Part shown: positions 1 through 11,911 of the stretch, in pieces
Numbering within the stretch: position 1 is the stretch's first letter
Layout of the letters: each line of letters starts with the position of its first letter
NCBI GenBank assembly: GCA_033398695.1
Contig: CM065805.1
Coordinates: 73,252,762-73,316,761, forward strand
Source of the DNA: Orobanche coerulescens
Lineage: Eukaryota; Streptophyta; Magnoliopsida; Lamiales; Orobanchaceae
Reading direction: 5' to 3'
Length of the DNA stretch: 64,000 nt
Notes under the pieces: model-generated
What the model saw: the letters and a program-made list of their open reading frames with translations, nothing else
What the model was told of the DNA's origin: nothing
The model's database searches: none
Translations under genes and position numbers: made by a program

Positions 1-647
1 AATAGTTGGCATGCGTCGATCAAAATGGCACCCTTCGAGGCACTCTATGGTAGGCGATGTAGGTCGCCATTATGTTGGGACGAGGCTTCTGAGCTAGTTG
101 GGACGGAACCGGATATGTTGATGGAGACTAAGGAAAAGATTTCTATTATCCGGGACCGATTACTGGCTGCCCAGAGTCGTCAGAAATCTTATGCTGATAC
201 TTGTCATCGACCCTTGTTGTTTGAAGTGGGGATCATGTCTTGCTCAAAGTATCACTGACCAGAGGAGTTTTCCGCTTCGGGAAAAAGGGGAAACTCAGCC
301 CAAGGTATATCGGACCTTTCGAGATTTTGGACAGAGTTGGAGATTTAGCTTATCGCTTGGCATTGCCTCCAGCTTTGAGCCACGTCCATAGTGTTTTTCA
401 TGTGTCCAAGTTAAAGAAATACGTACCGGATCCGAGCCACATTATCGACTACAGTGAGATTGACGTAGCCGAGGATATTACCTTTCCGGAGAAACCCGTG
501 AAGATTCTTGAGCGCCGTGAGAAACAACTTCGGCATAAGACAATTCCACTGGTTAAAGTGCAATGGTCGAGGCATGGAGTCGAAGAGGCGACTTGGGAGA
601 CGGAAGAGAAGATGCGGGTGGAATACCCCGAATTATTTATTTCTTAA
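1..647 (+). pseudogene. Ty3/gypsy integrase C-terminal region with chromodomain, frameshifted
   Basis: The coding sequence enters at base 1 in frame ([19 protein letters not shown]), the end of the integrase catalytic core. It continues through the GPY/F-type module (GPFEILDRVGDLAYRLALPP) to a chromodomain-like tail (VKVQWSRHGVEEATWETEE) and stops at 645-647. Compared with F, one base is missing near 229, which shifts the frame from the one read at 25-258 to the one read at 240-647. The normal role is joining retroelement cDNA to chromatin; this copy is broken. Identity is certain at family level. The PPT and LTR follow directly. Confidence 0.92.
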
Positions 648-670
648 GTTTCGGGACGAAACTTCTTTTT

Positions 671-682
671 ATAGGGGGAGAA
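671..682 (+). other. Polypurine tract of element 1
   Basis: A run of purines (ATAGGGGGAGAA) lies directly before the TG of the LTR at 683. This is the standard place for the plus-strand primer of reverse transcription. F has the same tract at 54011-54022. Confidence 0.85.
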
Positions 683-896
683 TGTAATACCCGGTCGAAA
701 GTCATGTCATTTCAAACCTCTTGATGTTCTTCGAATCGTGATTTGTTGGGCGAACCCTTGTAATCATTGCTTGGAAACACCGTTTTGGGGTTTCCGTACT
801 TCTATTTCGTGTTTTGTTGCCCAGACATTGAATCCTATTGCTTTTATTCTCTTCCCGGGTCATTTTTCATCATTTTAGGACCCAAAGGGGGTGTGA

Positions 897-1179
897 GCCG
901 CGGCACAAGGAGTGTGCGCCGCGGCACACACATTTCCTAAACCTGGCCGAGCGGACTGTACCGGGTGCCGCGGCACATGCCCGCAGAGCCGCGGCACACT
1001 GCCGAGTCGATGCCGCGGCACACCTAGGCTGAGCCGCGGCACACTTGTGTTGCATCCTCAGCCAAAAACCGACTGTACCCTGTGCCGCGGCACACCTGAG
1101 CTGAGCCGCGGCACACTGCCGAAACCTGGGAGCAATTTTTAGACCTGTGCCGCGGCACACCTGGGCTGAGCCGCGGCAC
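897..1179. repeat. Cluster of 10 GCCGCGGCAC palindromes in U3
   Basis: Ten copies of GCCGCGGCAC start at 897, 918, 967, 988, 1012, 1033, 1084, 1105, 1149 and 1170. Prefixes mostly alternate between GT and GA, so GTGCCGCGGCAC (a perfect 12-bp palindrome) pairs with GAGCCGCGGCAC about 21 bp further on. Every copy contains CCGCGG and two CpG sites. The spacers are not alike, so this is not a simple tandem repeat. Elements G and F have clusters with different cores at the same LTR position. Confidence 0.95.
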
Positions 1180-1964
1180 ACAATGCGGTCAACTGCATAA
1201 TTCGGCTTTTTAAGCGAGATTTCAGCTCATGTCCGCCGTTCCCTTCTTCCACCTGCGAGAGAGAGTTGAGGGGAGGAGTTTTCTCACATCTATCACTTGT
1301 GTGTTGGATTTCTACCATTTTCATTCGGTTGGGAAGCCCGGATAATCGATTTGGCGCGTATTCCTCGGATCATAGAGCTTGGATATTCAAGAGGTAATTT
1401 CTTCGTCATCTTGACTTCTCGATTTTGTGTGGGTATTGACGTTTTGGATGATAAAATCATGGTGTATGAAGTGATATATGCATGATTATGGACATGTTTG
1501 AGTATTCATCGAATTATTGAAAGATTATTCAAGAACATTTTGAATTTTGTGTTAGATTTTGGGGGTTTTCGTAGATTCGTCCGTTTTATCCGATTGAAGC
1601 TTGAGAACCTTGAGATTTTGATATATCTACACCGTATGAGTGTTTTCTTACGATTTTACGGGTTGAATTGTGCCGTTTTCGGACTTGTGGGAGTTTTGGG
1701 TGATTTCCCAACCTTTAGTTGTTCACCCGTATATTTTCTTGAATCGTAGACGAGTTTCGGAAGTCTCTTCGTGTATTTGAGTATGGATAATTAATTATCA
1801 TATTCCTTGCGAATCGTTTAGGTTTCGGAAGCGCGTTCTTGGACCTACCAAACTCATACCTTTCCTCCGTTCGAATTGTCGATGTCTCAGAGGCAAGTAT
1901 ATATTTACGAATGTGCGTTCTCGACTTTGAAAGTAATAAATATTAATGGCATGCTTATTTATAT

Positions 1965-2102
1965 CCACTCCGGGACGGACCGACGGGTCCTCTGAGGGTT
2001 TCGTAGCCTCTGGTGCGATTCCATGGATAATATGAATTTACCACTCCGGGACGGACCAACGGGTCCTCTGAGGGTTCCGTAGCCTCTGGTGCGGTTCCAC
2101 GG
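1965..2102 (+). repeat. Duplicated 62-bp motif in LTR 1 (R/U5)
   Basis: Two nearly identical copies (1965-2026, 2041-2102) begin CCACTCCGGGACGGACC and contain ACGGGTCCTCTGAGGG and GTAGCCTCTGGTGCG, separated by a 14-bp AT-rich spacer. A related pair (CACTCCGAGA...CGACGGGGTCGAGGAGGG) occupies the same place in both LTRs of F. Confidence 0.9.
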
Positions 2103-2659
2103 TATTCATATATGTATTGATGCGATGCTATGAGATTTAGTTATTCCGGAATACTAGTCTTGAATTGATAAATTGACGGTTACATTTACTTTATAATCGA
2201 GAAGTATTGTGTTTCATATTGATATACTTGCACTAGCTATTCGACGGCTAACCCCTTTATGGGGGAAATACTTTTTATGTATTTCAGGTTCCAGGAGAGC
2301 GGACAGGCAGGTATCGGGTCGGCATGAAGATGGTGGGCAAGTGTGATACTGTGTCTTTCTTCCAGTTATGTTTGGAGTTTCCCATTCAGTGTTGTTGTAC
2401 TGGATTGGCTATTGAATACTCGAGTATTGTTTTCCCTTTTCCTTGATGTTCCGGCCTGTGTTTGCCGAAGTATTGATTCGAGTTGTGATGTTTGTGAATA
2501 CATTGGTTATGTTTTGAATACCTTTGTATTGTTCTTAATTCCATTGTATGTAGACCTCCTCGGTCAAAATTTATAGTTCCGCATCTGTTTAGCCTTGTGG
2601 GTCCCACGGTGGGGCTTACGGCGCTGTAATATTCCCTGAATAACTTGGGGGTGTTACAT

Positions 2660-4320
2660 AATGAAACTCCTAAGGAGACATCTGATCAGGGATCAAGAAC
2701 CGAACCTATTGTAACATAACCTCCACTTCGAAGGTCTGATAGGGTATCTCACTTACTTGAGAGGTATGGCTATACACATGTCGAGGAAGTGGGTCTCCAC
2801 GACACACCTGATAGCAGTGAAAACGACCCTGTCACCTATGACCAAGCGATAGTGGATGTAGACTCTGATAAATGGCAAGAAGCAATGGAAGCTGAGATAG
2901 ACTCGATGCATACCAATCAGGTCTGGACTCTAGTAGATCTTCCAACTGGCATGAGGACTATTGGAAATAAATGGATCTTTAAGAAAAAGACTGATGGGGA
3001 TGGCAAGGTTGATGCCTATAAGGCCAGGCTTGTGGCAAAGGGTTATACCCAAAGGGAAGGAATCGATTATCATGATACCTTCTCGCCCGTAGCTATGATA
3101 AAGTCGATTTGCATGATGCTTGCCATTGCTGCCTATTATGATTATGAAATATGGCAAATGGATGTCAAAACGGCTTTTCTAAATGGATACCTCGAGGAGG
3201 AAATCTATATGGAACAGCCTAAAGGTTTTGTGTCCAAAGCTAATATTCATAAAGTGTGTAAGCTGCAACGAGCCATTTATGGTCTGAAGCAAGCTTCTCG
3301 GAGTTGGAACCTTCGATTTGACGAAGCAGTTAAGGACTTTGACTTCAAACGAAATGAGAAGGAACCATGTATTTACAAAAAGATCAGTGGGAGCAACATT
3401 GCGTTCTTAGTACTATATGTAGATGATATTCTACTTATAGGAAATAACATAGCAATGCTCAGCACTGTGAAAGCTTGGCTTTCTAAAAAGTTCTCCATGA
3501 AAGACTTGGGAGAAGCTTCCTATATTCTAGGGATCCGTCTTTACAGAGATAGACCGCGAAGAATGATAGGACTTTCCCAAGCCCTTTATATCGATAAAAT
3601 CCTGAGAAGATTCAAGATGGATGAATCTAAAAGAGGGTTCCTTCCCATGCGACATGGAATTCATCTCACCACGAAAATGTGTCCTCAAAGTGAGGAAGAC
3701 AAGAGAGAGATGAGTAAGGTACCCTATGCCTCGGCGATGGGTAGCCTCATGTACGCTATGTTGTGTACGAGACCAGACTTAGCCTATCTTTGTGAGTATG
3801 GTAAGTCGATTTCAAGCAAACCCTGTGAAGGGAACATTGGACCGCCGTAAAGAACATTCTTAAGTGCTTAAGAAGAACTAGAGATTTAGTTCTTACTTAT
3901 GGTGGTGGAGAATCGAAGGTGATTGGATTCACCGATTCTGATTTTCAAGGAGACAATGACGACTCTAAGTCGACATCCGGGTATTTATTTACTCTCAATG
4001 GAGGAGCGATTCTTGGACAAGCTCCAAGCAAACCGCCATCACAGATTCCACCGCCAAGCAGAGTATCAAGCCGCCTCGCAGGCTAGCAAAGAAGCATTTT
4101 GGATGCAGAAGTTTATACAAGAACTTGAAGTGGTGCCTAACGCGGAGTTGCCTATATCACTATTCTGTGATAATGATGGAGCTGTCGCCCAAGCCAAGGA
4201 GCCGAGGGCTCACCACAACACCAATCATATAGAGAGAAAGTACCACATCATTCGAGAGATGGTGTAAAAAGGATATGTTTCATTGGAAAGAGTAGACTCA
4301 GAAGACAATGTCTCGACCCA
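2660..4320 (+). pseudogene. Ty1/copia reverse transcriptase and RNase H, broken
   Basis: The RT carries the usual copia motifs in order: WTLVDLPTGMRTIGNKWIFK, KARLVAKGYTQREGIDY, QMDVKTAFLNGYLEEEIYME, AIYGLKQASRSW and the catalytic YVDDILL at 3416-3436. A frameshift near 3785 ends the RT frame at 3850. RNase H then continues (FTDSDFQGD, AEYQAASQASKEAFW, CDNDGAVAQAKEPRAH) with a second disturbance near 4000 and a stop at 4265-4267. An in-frame TAA near 2716 interrupts the region before the RT. It would copy element RNA inside particles if intact. The PPT and LTR A follow. Confidence 0.93.
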
Positions 4321-4413
4321 CGACTAAGCCATTATCTCAGCCGTCTTGGAAAGACATCCAAGAACATGGGTATTGGATATCATGATGTGTGGCATTGAGT
4401 GCAAGTGGGAGAT

Positions 4414-6297
4414 TGTTAGGAATATGCCCTTGAATGCCACTCAGGGGATGAGAGAGTAGGGGCATTGTACTTGTAATTATGGAATAAATAATAAAAAGGC
4501 AATTCGATTCATTCATTGTTTATTGTATTTCAATTGCATTCTTGACTTGGTAAACATTGAAGTGAAGTCCATGTAAATAAACTGAACATTCCATTCTCGT
4601 TATGGGATAAGAGAAAATGCACTGAAAGTGTTTAAAGTTTATTTACGAAAATCGTTCGCAAGTCAATAAACTTAAATGGGCATTAAGTTTTAATAAGACT
4701 TGTATAACTGATGCTAGGACGTGTGCACGTCTTGATAGCATAGTTATAAAGTATATTGGTGGGACCAGTATACTCGAACACGACTCATACTCGATTCACC
4801 ACACGGTATTCACTCTCGAAGAGTCGATGATGAATCAAAAGGTTGTGATAGTGTATGTGGACCTTTGACTTGAGGATTCGTAGAAGATGTGCGTGACGTT
4901 TAGTTTGTCATTAGAGTAGTTAGCCTCATTTGCTTAATTGCCGAGTCGACCTCGAAGTGCGGACTATACGGGCGGTAGCGATCTTTCTTGTATGCCAAGA
5001 AAGGATTTTATCTCTGTTAGTGAGCGGCGTATGTCCTATACGGTTAATGGCAAATAAGATCATGAGTCTTTGGCAAAGCATTACGATATAGTCGTATTAG
5101 ATACACTATTAATCGGTCGGTCTTGATTTGCATTAACACATGTATAGAGTCTAGTCAATAGTAGGGTTTGACTTTACCGTGACCCGAAGACTTGACCGAC
5201 ATCGATAAAGGGTCTATACGTATATAGTATTCACGACATAATGGTTCCGGAATGATCCCTTCATTCGTTCTCGATCGGGGTTTACTGATGCGGCCCGCTA
5301 GGTGGCTAAGTCTTTGCCCGCACTCATTGGTTCCTCCCAATGCCGGCTGAGACGAACCTACGGAGTCGCGCATCAGGGGCGTTGACGGATAAATGTGAAT
5401 TTATTATCTCTCTATAAATATTAGATATTGGATATCTAATTATGATTTATTAGATAAATCAAAATAGCGGTCTTATGAATTAAAATTAAGTTACCGGGTG
5501 ATTAATTTAATTCATAAATTATATTTCTTAGAGAAATATATTTGTATTTGATATTATTAATTAATTAGATTAATTAATTAATATAAATACATTGGTGATT
5601 AAACGGAGTGTATTTAACGGAGTCGTTTTACGAACGTCCGGTACACGAGCCGAGTCACTCGGCTCGTTTTCTAGGAAACTTCCACCATGGGCCGCCCTCC
5701 CTCTCCTCACATCACATGGAATCATTTCCATGCATGTGTATGTGTTAGTTGTATTTTTGTTATTATGTGTTGACATTTTATCTCAATTATATGATTTGTA
5801 TTATATGTTTGAGATAATATAAAAACAACATATTATAACAACTACTACACACACACACTTGAAAAAGTGAGAACTTCTTGGCAAAATGAGAGCTGACTGC
5901 CGAGAGTATTAAGTGAGGAAGGGAGAGATTTTTTTTTTTTTTCAATTTTCATCTTAGAGGTGAAAGGAATTCAAAAAAAAAAAAAATAGAGAGAAAATTC
6001 CTACGGTAACTTCCTAGCCGTGTTCTTGGAGAACGAAGTTACGTCAAATTTTCCGGGCAACTTCCGACGCGTGTGAAGTAGAGGCTTCGAATTTTCGGTG
6101 CTTGGAACGAAGGGATTTCGTGTTCGGGACGGGATCGTGATCATCGTCTACACTTTACGAAGATTTATTTCAAAGGCTTCAAGGGTATGAATCTTTATCT
6201 TTGTATTTTTTTTCGTATATACATTACTTGATCGATCTTGTTTGGGATTCGTATTTATTTCCACTGCGTATTTCGTTTTATTTTCGGAATCCCAACA
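4414..6297 (+). repeat. Copia LTR A (1884 bp)
   Basis: It starts TGTTAGGAATATGCCC directly after the purine tract and ends AATCCCAACA at 6297. A TATA-box candidate, TATAAATA, lies at 5582-5589 after alternating TTAATTAA sequence. LTR B (9262-11154) and LTR C (11912-23154, split) match along their length but with clear divergence. The next base begins protease-end/integrase coding sequence instead of a primer-binding site. Confidence 0.93.
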
Positions 6298-9187
6298 GAT
6301 GGTCACCGTTGGAAGTGGGAAGAGTGTCGAGGCTTCTGATATCGGATCCCTTATGTTGGATTTAGAATCTGGTTTTATTCTTACTTTAGAATATGTACTT
6401 GCTTTGCCCAAGGGGCACAAGAATATTGTATCAATTCCGATCATGGACCGAAAGGTATTTCACTTCTTTATTGGAAATGGTTACTATCGTATTTATTTCA
6501 GAAATAAATTGGTTGGTACTGCTACATTATTAAATGATTTATACCATTTAAATCTAAAGAATAAAACAACTGTGAACACTATAACTAGGAAGCGTGGTAG
6601 GGATGAAACGAACCAAGCACTTAAGTGACATCTTAGACTTGGTCATATTGGTCAGACCAAGGTTCATAAAATGGAGAAAGATGGGCTTACGGGTCCATTA
6701 GGATCAGATCCCTATCCAACTTGTGAATCTTGCCTTCAAGGTAAAATGACTAAGTTACCCTTCGCAGGGACTTTTGAAAGAGCTGCTGAAAAACTTGGAT
6801 TGATCCATACCGATGTCTGTGGCCCTTTTGAAATGGCACGGGATGGCTTTCAGTATTTCATTACATTCACTGATGACCATACCAGGTATGGATTCGTGTA
6901 CTTAATGAAACATAAATCTAAAGCTTTTGATATATTCAAATAATTTAAAGCCCTAGTTGAAAATTAAACAGGTAACCGTGTTAAAACTCTTAGGTCAGAC
7001 CAAGGTAGTGAGTACATGAGTACCGAATTTGATGAGTTCTTAAAAGAACTAGGAATAGTCACAATTCACTCCTCCAGCTACTCCACAATCAAATGGTGTA
7101 TCAGAAAGAAGGAACCGAACCTTGTTAGACATGGTTCGCTCCATGCTTAACTATACTGATCTACCGATTTATCTGTGGGGTTATGCGCTCCTTACTGCTG
7201 TGTATATATTGAACGGATGTCTTTCCAAATCCATTCCTAAGACTCAACATGGGATGTGGAGATGTAGGAAACCAAGTCTTAATCACATTAGGATTATTTC
7301 GGGATGCTCTGCTTATGTCAAGAAGACTAAAGTAGAGAAATTGGAAGCTTGGTCTGTGAAAGGTCGTTTCATAGGATATCCAGGGAATTCCATGGGATAT
7401 CTATTCTACATGCATGAAGATCATAGGATCATCGTTGCTATACAAGCACACTTCCTGGAAGATCAGTTTATTCAGGAAGGAGGGACAGGTAGAAATATTT
7501 CTTTGGAAGAAATAAAAGAAACACCAAATGAGATACCTATGCAAGATATTAGAACCCAACCTTCTGAAATACAAACACAACCTCGCAAGTCTAGTAGAAT
7601 TTCTCAATTACCTGAGAGGTATGGCTATCTGCATCAAGAGGAACTGGGTGTCCATGAGATGACAGAAAGTAGTCAAGAGAATGATCCTTCTACATACGAC
7701 CAAGCGATGGTAGATGTTGACTCAACCAAGTGGCAAGAAGCTATGGAAGCTGAGATAGACTCAATGCATGCTAATCAGGTCTGGACTTTAGTAGATCGTC
7801 CTAAAGGCATAATGACTATTGGAAATTAATGGATCTATAGGAGATGGCAAGGTTGATACCTATAAGTCTAGACTTGTGGCAAAGGGTTATTCCCAAAGAG
7901 AAGGAATCGATTACTTTGAGACCTTCTCGCATGTAGCTATGATTAAGTCTATTCGCATGATGCTTGCCATAGCAGCCCACTTAGATTATGAAATATGGCA
8001 AATGGATGTGAAAACGGCATCCTTAAATGGATTCCTCGAGGAGGATATTTACATGGAACAGCCTAAGGGATTCATATCTCAAACCAATATTCATAAAGTA
8101 TGCAAACTTTAGCATGCCATTTATGGACTGAAGCAAACATCCCGGAGTTGGAATCTTCATTTTAACAAGACAGTCAATGAGTTTGGTTTTGTCCAAAATG
8201 AAGAGGAGCCCTGTATTTACAAGAAGGTTAGTGGGAGCAAAATTGTGTTCTTAATACTATACGTAGATGACATTCTACTTATAGGAAACGACGTAGGAAT
8301 GCTCAGTTCTGTGAAAGCTTAGCTTTATAAAGAGTTCTCAATGAAAGACTTGGGAGAAGCTACCTATATTCTGGGTATTCGTCTCTACCGGGATAGAGCA
8401 AAAAGACTATTAGGTCTTTCCCAAGCCCTCTACATAGAAAAGATCCTGAAGCGCTTTAGGATGGAAGATTCTAAAAGAGGTTTTCTACCAATGCAACATG
8501 GTGCAAAACTTTCCTTAGAGATGTGTCCTCAAAGTGAGGAAGATAGAAAGGAAATGAGCAAAGTACCTTATGCTTCGGCAGTAGGTAGCCTTATGTATGC
8601 AATGATTTGCACTAGACCGGACATTGCCTATGCTGTGATCATAGTAAGTCGGTTTCATTCAAATCCAGGGCAGGAACATTAGACTGCTGTAAAGAACATT
8701 CTTAAGTACCTAATGAGGACTAAAGACTTGATTCTTATATACGGTGGTGGAGAACTAAGAGTGATGGGTTATACAGACTCAGATTTTTTGGGGGACATGG
8801 ATGCTCAGATGTCCACATTAGGGTATATATTTACTCTGATTGGTGGGGCAGTTTCTTGGAGAAGTGCCAAGCAAAGTTCGACTGCTATCTCTACATGTCA
8901 AGCCGAATATCAGGCAGCCACGGAGGCTGCTAAAGAAGCTTTTTGGATAAAGAAGTTCACTGAGGAACTTCAAGTGGTTCCTAACGCAGAGAAGCCCGTG
9001 ACACTGTTTTATGACAAAGACGGAGCTGTTGCACAGGCTAAAGAGCCTAGGGCTCACCAAAACACCAAACATATTGCGAGAAAATATCATTTTGTTAGAG
9101 AAATGGTTCGAGATGGGAATATAATTCTGCAGAGAGTAGACACAGCAAATAACATTGCTGATCCGCTTACCAAGCCACTATCTTAGA
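6298..9187 (+). pseudogene. Ty1/copia pol remnant B (integrase, RT, RNase H)
   Basis: The body begins at MVTVGSGKSVEASD, just after where the protease motif would be; PBS, gag and the protease core are absent. Then come the zinc-binding H/C region (HLRLGHIGQTKVHK, CESCLQGKMTKLPF), the integrase core (HTDVCGPFEMARDG, LRSDQGSEY), RT (QMDVKTASLNGFLEEDIYME; YVDD at 8260-8271) and RNase H ending NNIADPLTKPLS before 9187. Defects include stops before HLRLGH (6626), at 6941, at 6967, near 7827, near 8110, near 8320 and near 8680, a small deletion after 7830 that removes most of the KKK segment present in copia A, and frameshifts between 7000 and 7120. Several stops fit TGG-to-TAG or CAG-to-TAG. Confidence 0.93.
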
Positions 9188-9261
9188 AGGTCTTAGAAAT
9201 ATATCTGGAGAGTATGGGTATTAGATACCATAGTTTGTGGCATTGAGTGCAAGTGGGAGAT

Positions 9262-11154
9262 TGTTAGGAATATGCCCTCAAATGCCACTCAGAGGATGAG
9301 AGAGTGAGAGAAATTGTATTGTAATTATGAATATTATATTTAATAAGGCAGTTATTATTTCTATATTATTGTATATCACTGGCATTGTGATTTAGTATAT
9401 ATAATAATAGTCCTTGCATTTGAGAGCGAACATTCTACTCCATATGGAGATAAGGAAATAGGCACTAGAAGTGTTTAGAGCTCGAATGCTTAACTAGTTC
9501 GCAAGTCGATAAAACTTAACTGGGCAGTAACTTTAGACAATACTTGTATAACGTGTACTTTGACATGTAGAGAATATGTTTTCACTAACAGTTAGTGGGA
9601 GCACACGTTATAGGTATGCTAATGGGATTAGTATACTCGAACACGACTCACCTGGATTCGGTCACATGGATATCACTCAGGGATTGTCAATGACTGAATC
9701 AAAAGGTTGTGATAGGTATACGTGGAGCTTTGACTTGAGGTTTCAGTAGGAGATGTGCTTGTGACATTAAGTTAGTCATTAGAGTAGTTCGATCCAATCG
9801 TCGGTTGGTGTGGTCAACCTCAAAATGCAACTTAGTGGGCAAGTAACAGTCTCTACTGAATACCAAGATAGGATTCTTTCTCCTGTTAGTGAGCAGGTAA
9901 ATGTCCTATGCGGTTAATGGCAAATGAGATCATAAGTCTTTGGCCAAAGCAGTTAGAGCTAGTTGTATTTGATACACGAGAGCTCGATGATCTCGATTTG
10001 TATTAACAAATGCATAGAGTCAAGATACAATAGGGTTTGACTTTACCGTGACCCTAATACTTGACCGGGACATATGATTGAAGGGTTTATACGTATGCGG
10101 TATTCACGACATAATAGTTTTAGATTGATCCTATCATTCGTTCTTAGTTAGGTTACGGTGTGGGCCACGAGACTGGCTAAGTGGTGCTAACACTCATTGG
10201 ATCCTCCCAATGCTAACTAAAACGAACCTACAGAGTCGCGGCACAGGAATTGACGACGGATTATATTTAGCTTATTCTCTCTTGGTTAATATTGGACATT
10301 GGATGTCTAATTCAATTTATTGGATAAATTAAATCGGTCTCGTGAATTAAATAAATTACTGGGTAATTAATTTGTTCATATTATTTCTTAGAGAATTTAT
10401 TTTTAATATAATTAATTAATTAGATTAATTGATTATATTAATATTGAAACATACCAAGGTTTATCTATCAGATTAGATACACGAGGGCCCGTTTCACGGA
10501 CCGAAATGAACCAACTTCTTTTTCTCCTCCCTTAGCTGCCATCCCACTTTTATCAATTGACTTGGTGATTTTTTTATAAATGTGGGGACTTAATAATACA
10601 TTTGATGTATTATTACTACATTATTTATTCTTGAAATAATTGATGAGGTGTGTGTTTTGTTTATAAAACAAACATCATCCCCCTCATTAAAAACGGGGAT
10701 CAGCCGTGAGTTGATGAAAAGGAGTGAGAGAAAATTTTCTAAGTTTATACATTTTGAGTTCTAAGTGTATTTTGAGAGAAATTTTTTTTTATAAAATACT
10801 TAGAGTATTTATAAAAATATATATAAGCTAATTCTATCAATTTCTAGCCGTATACTTGGAGTATAAATTGATAGAAATATTTTCCGGTCATCTTCCGACG
10901 CGTGATACGTAGAGGTACGGTGCTTTCGGTGCTCGGGAATTTCCAAAAGCTCGTTCGATTGGATTCGTGTTCATGCTCGGAATCAAGAAGATATTATCAA
11001 AGGTCAACGAGGGTAAGAAATCTTAATTTCATCTTCGTCCTTTTATATTCGTTTATACGATGCTTGATCGATTCGTTTTGGGATTTGGTTTTTATCCATT
11101 TTGACTGGTTTATTTTTCGCTGCGTTACTCGTTTTTTATCACCGAAACCCAACA
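9262..11154 (+). repeat. Copia LTR B (1893 bp), 3' LTR of body B
   Basis: The start TGTTAGGAATATGCCCTC follows the purine tract GCAAGTGGGAGAT, and the end is ACCCAACA. Relatedness to LTR A is visible throughout, for example GTATACTCGAACACGACTCA and TAGGGTTTGACTTTACCGTG, with many substitutions and small indels. Sequence from 11155 belongs to a gypsy LTR on the other strand, so this is the right end of the copia tandem. Confidence 0.92.
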
Positions 11155-11911
11155 GAAACATCTATTCACCGAAGTTCACTAAACTGTGGTGGTCGCTCCC
11201 TTGTACATGTCACTGCGCCGGCATCACTCCCGCAAGAGTCGCCCCTTGTAACACGCATTAAGCAACATCGTCATTCCACCAACCACAAGAGACGCTCCTT
11301 GCAGCATACACCGACCGCAGTCCACATCCTCGCCCTTCGTGGCTTCCAATACGATGAACCACACAAGCAATTTCTCACGTTGATAGGCCATATAAGGTTC
11401 AATCAACCAAAGACACAAGTTCCAGTCACGTAAATTCAAGTCAACACAAATGCTTCACAGTTTACGATAAATATTTACAACTATATAACAAATTACATAC
11501 ACGATACTCAACAAATCAGGTAACGCTTCAATCATCAAAGTCTACCATTACAATCCATATGCCTCGACATTAATAACAATACAAGGTCTCACGACCTTCA
11601 CATTCATACAACTCACATTTACCACACAATTAATTCGAGAGTCTAACGTTCATAATACGAAGGCAACAACAATATATATGTGGATATATATATATATAAC
11701 ATATATATATCAATATAAAATAATGTATAAACTTTGGACAATTATGAATTACGTAGATATAATTCATACAACAAGGTACTTGCCTCGATAATCACTCGCG
11801 AATACGTCGAAGAACATAGGTCTATCGAAAAGCCCCAAAATCTACAACCTCTGCGAGAAACAACAATAATAAAATTACTACGAGGACTATAACCAAAAAT
11901 GACGAAAAACA
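11155..11911 (-). repeat. Minus-strand gypsy LTR fragment, host of two copia insertions
   Basis: This stretch has no gene. It resembles the right part of LTR H (31840-32300): both carry a stretch like TACTTGCCTCGATAATC followed by a diverged segment containing CCGA/CGAAGAACA and CTACAACCTC. I read it as an old minus-strand gypsy LTR piece into which copia A/B (left) and copia C (right) inserted. Alignment by eye only. Confidence 0.6.

Larger units (their letters stand above)
1..2658 (+). mobile_element. Ty3/gypsy chromovirus element 1 (3' part only)
   Basis: This is the right-hand end of a plus-strand LTR retrotransposon whose left part lies outside the window. It holds the integrase C-terminus, a polypurine tract and one LTR that starts TGTAATACCC and ends GTGTTACA. 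The integrase closely matches that of element F at 53360-53987, so both belong to one chromodomain lineage (Tekay/Del-like is my inference). The base after the LTR (2659) falls inside a copia polyprotein, so element 1 inserted into copia A. The left target duplication cannot be seen. Confidence 0.93.
683..2658 (+). repeat. 3' LTR of gypsy element 1 (1976 bp)
   Basis: The LTR starts TGTAATACCC after the polypurine tract and ends GTGTTACA before copia coding sequence, giving TG...CA termini. Its distal end carries TGTGGGTCCCACGGTGGGG and a GGGGGTGTTACA terminus, a layout shared with LTR F (TGGGTCCCAGG, GGGGGGTGTTACA). U3 contains ten GCCGCGGCAC palindromes (897-1179). The R/U5 part contains a 62-bp motif twice (1965-2026 and 2041-2102). 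A canonical TATA box is not evident; CTTTTTAAGCG near 1205 is only a weak candidate. Confidence 0.93.
2659..6297 (+). mobile_element. Ty1/copia element A (3' part plus LTR A)
   Basis: This is the 3' part of a plus-strand copia element: RT, RNase H, a purine-rich tract (GCAAGTGGGAGAT, 4401-4413) and an LTR (4414-6297). Its left part is separated by element 1 and lies outside the window. LTR A runs directly into a second, internally deleted copia body. The two bodies therefore share LTR A, as expected from unequal or illegitimate recombination between copies. Confidence 0.88.

Noticed and set aside
897..1179. Regularly spaced short palindromic repeats resembling a CRISPR array (also at 14140-14466 and 47687-48111)
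   Set aside because: The repeats are only 10-12 bp, spacers vary widely, and the clusters lie in LTRs of plant retrotransposons next to TATA boxes.
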